Below are positions 1-5,285 of a stretch of DNA of 5,285 nt, piece by piece. A program made the position numbers and the translations under genes. Under the pieces are notes generated by a model. It worked only from the letters and a program-made list of their open reading frames with translations, did not search any database and was not told the DNA's origin. The stretch comes from Bacteroidota bacterium. Lineage in GTDB: Bacteria; Bacteroidota; Bacteroidia; Bacteroidales; Bacteroidaceae. Positions within the stretch are counted from its first letter, which is position 1. Each line of letters opens with the position of its first letter. The stretch is from positions 1-5,285 of the forward strand of contig JAEZKJ010000157.1 of NCBI GenBank assembly GCA_023415545.1, given 5' to 3'.

Positions 1-2012
1 GCAATAAATGCAAAAAGAGACATCATTTTTGATAGGCGTATCTGTCTATCGTAATTCAACATTATTTTCTGATCGTAAAAAGGATTATCATCGGTCAATT
101 CTTGATTATAAACTTTTTGATATATAGATTTAATATCATCAAATGCTTTTATTGGGTCACCCTTTATTTTTATAAGTATCCTCCAAGGATTTTGAATCTC
201 TTTATTAACCCAAAGAATAATTGGATGTTGTTCTGACTCTATGTCTCGAAGATGGAAATCTTTCAGTATTCCACGAACAACCACTCTTTCTCCCATATAA
301 TCAAAATATGTAACCTCTTTATTACAGTTAAGTTCAGCTTTAGCTTGGTGATTAATATAAACTCCCTCTTCATTATCTATATTATTATCTTGGTCAAGTT
401 CCAATCCTAAAATCTTCATATAGTTTTTATCTCCCCATAGAAGCTGTAAACTTATTGTTTTACCATCAACCACATTAGTGTTATTATTGCCACCATCTAA
501 TGGTGTACCTTTACATTTTGAAACCATAATAACAGAAGATAAATTTTTAATTTGATCGATGAAAAGGTCATTTTTACTATTATCCCCGGGGTGAATATTT
601 ATTAAATTTTCTGTGTCGTATCCTAATGGTGCATTAATAAGATGTCTTATTTGAAGAATCATTGTTAATGATGCAGCTATCATTATTATTGTAATGGTAT
701 TTTGAAAAGTTATAAATATTTTACTCAATACCATTTTAGTTTTCCTTCGTAAAGTGCCACGAACAACGTCTATAGGTTTTGCTGATGAAATTACCATTGC
801 CGGAATTATGCCGGCAAGTGAGCCTAGTAACAATATTATCATGGTAATTATCAATACGTTTTCACATGTAATAGCACCTTTTATTGATAGTTCAGTGTTA
901 AGCAGTTTACCTGCATAAGGAGCAAAAGCAAAAGCTAAAAGGAATGCTAAGACAAAGGAGATAATACATAGTGTTGTACTCTCTATTATAAGTCTTAATA
1001 TAATATCACATCTGTTACTGCCTAGAAGACGACGAGTGGCCATCTCTTTTGCTCGAAATCCGGCTTGAGCAACAGTCAGATTGATATAGTTCATAACAGC
1101 GAAAATCAATATAGCCAGTCCAACGATAATAAGTATGTTTACCATTTTCTTGTCTCCATTAATATGAGAACCACTATTACTATATGCATCCGAGAAATAT
1201 AGTTCGTTGAAAGGTATTATAGCTGTATGTTGATCACTTCCTGGTAGATTGTAAAACCAAAAGAAGGTTTTAAAAAAAGCTTCAATATCATCTGTTTTTT
1301 TAGTGATATCACATCCCGGTTTGCACAATAGGAAAATTTCAGTGCCTGTTGCATTTTGCATCTTTACATTCTCCTTAGATTGATATGAATTTATATATTT
1401 TATGAGGTCGAAGCTAGCAATAATATCAGCACTCTTCTTTTTAAAATTTACTAAAGAAGTATTTTCCATAGGTCCCATTATAGCACTGACAGTAAGAGTA
1501 ACTGAATCTCTGAACTCTATAGATTGGCCCATTGGATCGGATTTGCCGAATAGCTCTTTTGCTAGTTTTTCTGAAATCACACACTTATTAGGTGAATCTA
1601 AAGCCGTTTTTCTATCTCCTTGGATTAGTGGAAAGTCGAATATTTCATAAAAAGATGGGTCTGTAAACATGAATACAGTATTAACATTTTCGCCAAGAGC
1701 ATTTGTTAATTGTCTATCTATTAAGCATACAGCACATGAGTTTTCAATTTCAGGATATCTGTCCTTTAATTTTGATTGTAGTCCCCAATGTCCTCCGGTG
1801 CTTTTATCTCCGTTTCCCCATTTAACCCCTAACGTATAGATCCTATCACCTTTTGATTGAGATTGATCTATACTACTTTCTTGAAGATAGTAAACACCTA
1901 TAATAATAACAAACATTATGCTTATGCTAAGTCCAAAAATGTCGATAGCTGTATACGCACTATTACGGCTTAAAAACTTGAAATATGATTTTAAATTAAA
2001 GAGGTTTTTCAT
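1..2012 (-). CDS. MacB/FtsX-type ABC transporter permease (3' end cut by the window edge)
   Basis: Reading the minus strand from the ATG at 2012-2010 gives 670 uninterrupted codons to the left edge; an in-frame TAA lies seven codons upstream (2031-2033), which supports this start. The leader is A-rich without a Shine-Dalgarno. Visible layout: a membrane helix at about residues 22-43, a large extracytoplasmic MacB-type domain (about 44-288), three helices of a first FtsX domain (about 290-316, 343-364, 386-408), a helix starting the second half (about 430-452), and a second external domain. The frame leaves the window where the next helix should begin (QIRLSKMMSLFAFIA), so roughly the last 110-130 residues of a protein usually near 780-800 are missing. 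Family hallmarks are the FRAKEMATRRLLGS loop (319-332) and GIIPAMVISSAKPIDVVRG (from 401). Such permeases couple a separate ATPase to conformational change that drives efflux or envelope export; no ATPase is in view and the substrate is unknown. It is transcribed divergently from the two-component pair and has a sigma-54-like promoter. Confidence 0.9.
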   Translation of the reverse strand, partial: MKNLFNLKSYFKFLSRNSAYTAIDIFGLSISIMFVIIIGVYYLQESSIDQSQSKGDRIYTLGVKWGNGDKSTGGHWGLQSKLKDRYPEIENSCAVCLIDRQLTNALGENVNTVFMFTDPSFYEIFDFPLIQGDRKTALDSPNKCVISEKLAKELFGKSDPMGQSIEFRDSVTLTVSAIMGPMENTSLVNFKKKSADIIASFDLIKYINSYQSKENVKMQNATGTEIFLLCKPGCDITKKTDDIEAFFKTFFWFYNLPGSDQHTAIIPFNELYFSDAYSNSGSHINGDKKMVNILIIVGLAILIFAVMNYINLTVAQAGFRAKEMATRRLLGSNRCDIILRLIIESTTLCIISFVLAFLLAFAFAPYAGKLLNTELSIKGAITCENVLIITMIILLLGSLAGIIPAMVISSAKPIDVVRGTLRRKTKMVLSKIFITFQNTITIIMIAASLTMILQIRHLINAPLGYDTENLINIHPGDNSKNDLFIDQIKNLSSVIMVSKCKGTPLDGGNNNTNVVDGKTISLQLLWGDKNYMKILGLELDQDNNIDNEEGVYINHQAKAELNCNKEVTYFDYMGERVVVRGILKDFHLRDIESEQHPIILWVNKEIQNPWRILIKIKGDPIKAFDDIKSIYQKVYNQELTDDNPFYDQKIMLNYDRQIRLSKMMSLFAFI

Positions 2013-2110
2013 AACTTTTTGTTTTATCTTTTAAATGAATATTTTGTATCCAACTCCATTTATTACTAATTGAACTATTTATTTATATTCAATTTTTATC
2101 ACAATTTCGC

Positions 2111-2126
2111 ACCAAATTGCGTGCCA
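2111..2126 (-). promoter_or_regulatory. candidate sigma-54 (-24/-12) promoter for the permease
   Basis: On the minus strand this reads TGGCACGCAATTTGGT. Against the consensus TGGCACG-N4-TTGC(A/T), the -24 half is a perfect seven-base match, and the GG at 2125-2124 is followed after exactly 10 bases by the -12 position. The -12 dinucleotide is GG (2113-2112) instead of the usual GC, so the promoter could be weak or the call wrong. The predicted transcript would start near 2100 and have a leader of about 88 nt before the ATG at 2012. The adjacent gene for a sigma-54 activator and the dyad sites at 2181-2218 support the call; no start site has been measured. Confidence 0.55.
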
Positions 2127-2180
2127 TGATTGTAATTTATTGATATTCAGTAAAGTATTTAAATTAGTTTGTTTGCCAAG

Positions 2181-2197
2181 TGTCTAATTATTGGACA
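2181..2197. promoter_or_regulatory. 17-bp dyad, candidate enhancer site for an NtrC-type regulator
   Basis: TGTCTAATTATTGGACA is a 17-bp inverted repeat with one mismatched pair (T at position 5 against G at 13) around a single central base. Its centre (2189) lies about 89 bp upstream of the predicted sigma-54 transcript start for the permease, a normal distance for an upstream activating sequence. The adjacent response regulator is the obvious candidate ligand, although this is inferred from position. Confidence 0.6.
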
Positions 2198-2201
2198 GGT
2201 G

Positions 2202-2218
2202 TGTCTAAAAGATTTACA
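2202..2218. promoter_or_regulatory. second, weaker 17-bp site in phase with the first
   Basis: TGTCTAAAAGATTTACA shares the outer TGTCTAA and the terminal ACA with the dyad at 2181-2197 (11 of 17 bases identical) but is a poor palindrome by itself. Its centre is 21 bp, two helical turns, from that of the first site, so proteins on both sites would face the same side of the DNA. Tandem in-phase dimer sites, one strong and one weak, are typical of NtrC-family enhancers. Confidence 0.45.
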
Positions 2219-2231
2219 TTAATCAGCCGAT

Positions 2232-2251
2232 ATTGTTAATCGATTAATAAT
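2232..2251. repeat. 20-bp AT-rich palindrome of unknown role
   Basis: A perfect 12-bp palindrome, TTAATCGATTAA (2236-2247), extends on both sides by ATT/AAT after one mismatched pair (G2235 against T2248). It is not related in sequence to the TGTC/GACA sites. It could be an operator for either divergent unit, or a chance palindrome in AT-rich DNA. No T-run follows that would make it a terminator. Confidence 0.35.
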
Positions 2252-2322
2252 GAATAGCTAAGAGATTTAAAATATGTGATTTATAAAATTCAAATTATAG
2301 TAGGATTTACAAATTATACATT

Positions 2323-2330
2323 TATTTTTG
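2323..2330 (+). promoter_or_regulatory. candidate Bacteroidota -7 element (TAnnTTTG) for the regulator-kinase operon
   Basis: TATTTTTG matches the TAnnTTTG -7 consensus used by the primary sigma factor of Bacteroidota. A start about six bases downstream would leave a short A-rich leader of about 22 nt before the ATG at 2359. No convincing TTTG -33 box lies at the usual 19-20 bp distance, which limits confidence. The ATG has no Shine-Dalgarno, as is common in this phylum. Confidence 0.4.
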
Positions 2331-2358
2331 TCATCTTAAATTATACACAAAAACAGCT

Positions 2359-3717
2359 ATGAGCACAAAAGGAAATACGCTTCTTGTTGTAGATGATAAT
2401 AGAAGTATTTTGGCTGCAGTAAAAATGCTAATGGATTCACATTTTCATCGAGTGATAACTATATCCACACCAAATCAAATACCATCAATTTTAAGAGAGA
2501 TTAGTGTTGATGTAGTACTTCTTGATATGAATTTTACAAGTGCAATAACTTCAGGAGGAGAGGGACTTTTTTGGCTAAAAGAGATAAAAAAAATTAAGCC
2601 CCAAATACAAGTTGTACTGTTTACAGCTTATGCTGATATACAATTGGCTGTTAATGGTATTAAAGAGGGAGCTTTTGATTTTATTGTAAAACCTTGGGAT
2701 AATAGCAAACTTATAGAGACTCTGAATTCTGCTTACAACGAAAGTTCTAGCAACAATAGTAATAATTCACCTATAAAAGATAAAAGCAATATGTTTTGGG
2801 GTGAGAGTAATGTAATGCTTCAGCTGAGAAGATTGATAGAAAAAGTATCACGAACAGATGCAAATATTCTTATAACAGGTGAAAACGGAACTGGCAAAGA
2901 GATGCTTGCAAATGAAATTCATCGTTTAAGTTTAAGAAATAAATCAAATATGGTACCTGTTGATATGGGTGCTATTACAGAGACTCTTTTTGAGAGTGAA
3001 CTTTTTGGCCATGTAAAAGGAGCATTTACAGATGCAAGAGCTGATAGACCAGGTAAATTTGAGGTAGCATCAGGAGGAACTCTTTTTCTCGATGAAATCG
3101 GCAATCTTAGCTATCATCTTCAGGCTAAATTGCTTACTGCTATACAAAGAAGAAGTATTACCCGAGTTGGAAGTAATGCCCAGATACCTATAGATATAAG
3201 GTTAATTTGTGCCACAAATCGCAATCTGCAACAGATGGTTAAAGATGGTGCCTTTCGCGAAGATTTACTTTATCGAATAAATACTATTCATATTGAACTG
3301 CCATCATTAAGAGAACGTAAGGAGGATATTGTTCCATTGGCTGAAATGTTTCTTAATAGTTATGCTAAAGCTTATGGCAAAAAGCAGTTTTCATTAAGTG
3401 AAGATGCTTGTAAAAAGTTAACTGATTATCCTTGGATGGGTAATATACGTGAATTACAGCATACTATGGAGAAAACGGTGATTATGAATGATGTAGAGAT
3501 ACTTACAGCTTCGGATATAGATTGTCCTAAAATTTCGGACAACAATATGCTTGATGAATCAACATCTCTGTTTGTTGGTCAAACTATAGAAGAGATGGAG
3601 TATAATCTTATTAAGTCTACTATTGAGCAGTGTGAAGGTAATTTAACCCTTGTTGCTCAAAAATTAGGTATTTCACGACAAACTCTTTACAATAAGCTAA
3701 AGCGTTATGGGTTATGA
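2359..3717 (+). CDS. sigma-54-dependent response regulator, NtrC/AtoC-like
   Basis: This 452-residue protein has the three domains of an NtrC-class activator at normal length. The receiver (about 6-125) has the acidic pair D12/D13, phospho-acceptor D56, T89 and K111 before P112. An Asn/Ser-rich linker (128-137) leads to the AAA+ domain (about 147-375), with Walker A GENGTGKE (174-181), Walker B GGTLFLDEIGN (239-249), arginine-finger region FREDLLYRIN (299-308) and sensor II GNIREL (361-366). The sigma-54 contact loop reads GAFTDA (221-226) rather than GAFTGA. The C-terminus is a Fis-type helix-turn-helix ending SRQTLYNKLKRYGL. Phosphorylation by the kinase encoded immediately downstream should drive oligomerisation, ATP hydrolysis and opening of sigma-54 promoters. 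The dyad arrays at 2181-2218 and 5144-5202 are candidate targets, which would make the flanking genes its regulon (inference). Confidence 0.95.
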   Translation: MSTKGNTLLVVDDNRSILAAVKMLMDSHFHRVITISTPNQIPSILREISVDVVLLDMNFTSAITSGGEGLFWLKEIKKIKPQIQVVLFTAYADIQLAVNGIKEGAFDFIVKPWDNSKLIETLNSAYNESSSNNSNNSPIKDKSNMFWGESNVMLQLRRLIEKVSRTDANILITGENGTGKEMLANEIHRLSLRNKSNMVPVDMGAITETLFESELFGHVKGAFTDARADRPGKFEVASGGTLFLDEIGNLSYHLQAKLLTAIQRRSITRVGSNAQIPIDIRLICATNRNLQQMVKDGAFREDLLYRINTIHIELPSLRERKEDIVPLAEMFLNSYAKAYGKKQFSLSEDACKKLTDYPWMGNIRELQHTMEKTVIMNDVEILTASDIDCPKISDNNMLDESTSLFVGQTIEEMEYNLIKSTIEQCEGNLTLVAQKLGISRQTLYNKLKRYGL

Positions 3718-5084
3718 TAAGGAAAATAATAGATATATGGTCTAAAATATCTTCTTGGAGCATTCTTTTACTTCTATTTGTTTCAACCGCTATCTCAATG
3801 CTCATTACCTATCTGTTTATTAATGACATTTGGGAGTTTTGTTTGATATTTATATTTGTCTGGATTTATTTGGTTGTGAAAATAATGAAGATAAGTCGTA
3901 GGAATATTAATAAGTTGACTTTCATGTTTGACGCCATTGATAATTCCGACTATAATTTCAAATATTCTACCGATAATGGATCATATGATGACAGGATGAT
4001 TAACGAGTCACTCAATCGAGTAACTCAAATACTTATTCGTGCCAGAGATGAGGCAAAACTTAGAGAAAAATATTACGAAATTATCCTCGAAAGTGTAAGT
4101 ACAGGTGTTATAGTTGTTGATAATAAAGGAAATATTTATCAATCGAATAGTGAAGCACTGAGGCTTTTAGGACTAAAAGTTTTGACACATATTTCACAGA
4201 TTGAACATGTGGATAGAGAGTTACAAAAAGTTCTTCAAGAGGTATTGCCCGGTGAAAAAAGACAGGTCACTTTCAATAATAAAATATCTACCATCAATTT
4301 ATCTGTTCATTCCAGCACTGCACTACTTAATGGATTGCCGGTACGAGTTCTTGCACTTAGTGATATCCACTCAGAACTTGAAGAGAAAGAGTTAGATTCA
4401 TGGGTACGATTAACCAGAGTACTTACACATGAAATTATGAACTCTGTAACTCCCATAACCTCTCTTTGTGATACAATTCTTGCCGATTCAAGGGAAACCG
4501 ATCCTAAAATCCGTCATGGATTAGAAGTTATTAGTTCTACAGGAAGAGGGTTGATTGCTTTTGTTGAAAACTATAGGCAACTTACAAGATTACCGTCTCC
4601 AAAACCTTCGCCATTTTATGTGGCTGAATTTCTTGATAGAATGAAGAGTATGGCTGAGCATCAGCCAGAAGCTAAAAACATAAAAATTATTATGGATGGC
4701 ATTATTAAGATTAGTTCAGATAACAACACAAAAGATGAACCATTACTATTATATGCAGATGAAAATCTTATTGATAGGGTAGTAAGTAATCTTTTAAAAA
4801 ATGCTCTTCAAGCGATAGGTACTGAGCGAATGGATGGTGAGATACATCTTCGTGCCTTGTATGATGAATCTGAGTCTATTTATATTGAAGTTAGTAATAA
4901 TGGTCCTCTTATCCCTTTGGAGGAGCAAGAACATATATTCGTTCCTTTTTATACAACAAAAGAGGGAGGTAGTGGCATAGGTCTTTCTCTTTCACGTCAA
5001 ATAATGAGGTTAAGTGGAGGCACGCTAACTCTTAATAGTGACGCTAAAAGAAATATAACTACTTTCACACTTAAATTCATTTAG
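3714..5084 (+). CDS. membrane-bound PAS sensor histidine kinase, NtrY/NtrB-like
   Basis: This 456-residue protein starts at an ATG overlapping the regulator's TGA (ATGA, 3714-3717), implying translational coupling and a cognate pair. Two hydrophobic helices (about 16-35 and 39-57) are separated by only a few residues, so there is no real periplasmic sensor domain. A HAMP-like linker (about 58-110) and a PAS-like domain (about 118-218, containing STGVIVVDNKGNIYQSN) follow. The dimerisation/phosphoacceptor region has THEIMNSVTP with H239 as the predicted phosphorylated histidine. The ATPase domain shows an N-box DRVVSNLLKNALQAI (353-367), a G1 box in the variant form SNNGPLIP (393-400), an F-box IFVPFYTTK (407-415) and a G2 box GSGIGLSLSRQIM (from 418). 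It should autophosphorylate at the inner membrane and pass the phosphate to D56 of the regulator. The signal is unknown and is likely cytoplasmic or membrane-borne. No obvious hairpin terminator follows the stop. Confidence 0.94.
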   Translation: MIRKIIDIWSKISSWSILLLLFVSTAISMLITYLFINDIWEFCLIFIFVWIYLVVKIMKISRRNINKLTFMFDAIDNSDYNFKYSTDNGSYDDRMINESLNRVTQILIRARDEAKLREKYYEIILESVSTGVIVVDNKGNIYQSNSEALRLLGLKVLTHISQIEHVDRELQKVLQEVLPGEKRQVTFNNKISTINLSVHSSTALLNGLPVRVLALSDIHSELEEKELDSWVRLTRVLTHEIMNSVTPITSLCDTILADSRETDPKIRHGLEVISSTGRGLIAFVENYRQLTRLPSPKPSPFYVAEFLDRMKSMAEHQPEAKNIKIIMDGIIKISSDNNTKDEPLLLYADENLIDRVVSNLLKNALQAIGTERMDGEIHLRALYDESESIYIEVSNNGPLIPLEEQEHIFVPFYTTKEGGSGIGLSLSRQIMRLSGGTLTLNSDAKRNITTFTLKFI

Positions 5085-5285
5085 TTTTAAATATATCTTT
5101 TTATTCTTCTATTCTTTTTTTCATAACTCTGTGCCAAACACCCGTTTCACACTGCTATAGATTTGTTTCACACTGTGATTTATCTGTTTCACACTGTGAA
5201 ACGATAAAAAGAACATGAAAAGTTGAATTTTATATCGAGACAAAATAGAAAAATATTCAAGAAGAGATGTAGAATAAGAGATAGA
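5085..5285. other. non-coding region downstream of the kinase
   Basis: After the kinase stop there is a T-rich stretch (about 5085-5122) without a clear stem-loop, then the triple dyad array, then about 80 bp of A-rich DNA with no coding frame. The only ATG on the plus strand after the array opens a three-codon frame that stops at once. The region reads as the upstream control region of a gene starting beyond the right edge. Confidence 0.6.
5144..5202. promoter_or_regulatory. three tandem 17-bp dyad sites at 21-bp period, candidate enhancer for a downstream gene
   Basis: GTTTCACACTG occurs exactly three times, beginning at 5144, 5165 and 5186. Each starts a 17-bp unit. The third unit, GTTTCACACTGTGAAAC (5186-5202), is a palindrome with perfect 8-bp arms around one base; the second has a partly degenerate right arm (TGTGATTT) and the first a poor one (TGCTATAG). 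The repeat distance of exactly 21 bp puts all three on the same DNA face. This looks like a multi-dimer binding array of an NtrC-type or similar regulator. No -24/-12 promoter is visible on the plus strand before the edge at 5285, so the controlled gene would lie outside the window. Confidence 0.65.

Larger units (their letters stand above)
2013..2358. other. divergent intergenic regulatory region
   Basis: This 346-bp stretch separates the permease (minus) from the regulator-kinase operon (plus). I see no coding frame with a plausible start in it. It holds, from left to right, an A/T-rich permease leader, a sigma-54-like promoter facing left, two related 17-bp dyad sites 21 bp apart, a 20-bp AT-rich palindrome, and a TAnnTTTG hexamer facing right. 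This density of symmetrical sites fits a control region shared by both transcription units. Confidence 0.75.

Noticed and set aside
1402..1650. An 82-codon plus-strand open frame inside the permease gene
   Set aside because: It lies antisense to a continuous, well-supported permease reading frame, its product resembles nothing recognisable, and it has no promoter of its own. It is a shadow frame.
2134..2166. Inverted 7-bp arms TAATTTA/TAAATTA in the intergenic region
   Set aside because: The arms are entirely A/T with a 19-bp gap in very AT-rich DNA, so chance is the simplest explanation.
2919..3805. Two 61-codon minus-strand frames within the regulator and at the regulator-kinase junction (2919-3104 and 3620-3805)
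   Set aside because: Both are antisense to well-supported coding sequence and show no family features.
4201..4395. A 64-codon plus-strand frame inside the kinase gene
   Set aside because: It is an out-of-frame overlap of the PAS-to-H-box part of the kinase and shows no family features.
5121..5136. TGGCAC on the minus strand at 5136-5131 as a sigma-54 promoter
   Set aside because: The -12 position reads TATG rather than TTGC, the array would be too close upstream, and transcription would run antisense into the kinase 3' end.
5144..5202. The three GTTTCACACTG copies as a small CRISPR array
   Set aside because: Units are 17 bp with gaps of only 4 bp, far too short for spacers, and the units are palindromic with graded decay. 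This fits regulator binding sites.
5186..5202. The near-perfect palindrome as an intrinsic terminator of the kinase operon
   Set aside because: The stem would be AT/GC-mixed with a one-base loop, and no T-run follows on either strand. It is also one of three phased repeats, which points to an operator.
5214..5225. ATG after the dyad array as the start of a downstream gene
   Set aside because: The frame stops after three codons (ATG AAA AGT TGA).

Overview
The window is AT-rich DNA that most likely comes from a member of the Bacteroidota. Three things suggest this: the A-rich leaders without Shine-Dalgarno sequences, a TAnnTTTG-type promoter hexamer ahead of the regulator, and the kind of proteins encoded (a MacB/FtsX-type permease next to an NtrC-type regulator and its kinase). 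Genus and species cannot be told from the sequence alone.

Layout. Positions 1-2012 (minus strand) hold one long open frame, cut by the left edge, for an ABC transporter permease of the MacB/FtsX type; 670 codons are visible. Positions 2013-2358 are a 346-bp divergent intergenic region. It carries a sigma-54-like -24 element facing the permease, two tandem 17-bp dyad sites behind it, an AT-rich 20-bp palindrome, and a candidate housekeeping promoter for the right-hand operon. Positions 2359-3717 (plus) encode a full-length sigma-54-dependent response regulator (receiver, AAA+, Fis-type HTH). Positions 3714-5084 (plus) encode its presumed histidine kinase, overlapping the regulator by 4 bp (ATGA). 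Positions 5085-5285 are non-coding and contain three tandem copies of a 17-bp site at an exact 21-bp period, the last copy being an almost perfect palindrome.

How it may work. The kinase has two membrane helices with almost no external loop, plus a PAS-like domain, so it probably senses an intracellular or membrane signal. It would phosphorylate Asp56 of the regulator, whose AAA+ domain would then activate sigma-54 RNA polymerase. The tandem dyads at 2181-2218 sit about 90-110 bp upstream of the predicted permease start, as expected of enhancer sites. The 5144-5202 array looks like a second enhancer for a gene beyond the right edge, probably more transporter components (inference). The two arrays share geometry (17-bp sites, 21-bp period) but not sequence, which is the most interesting open question here. 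Nothing in the window proves an entirely new system; the novelty lies in the regulatory DNA.
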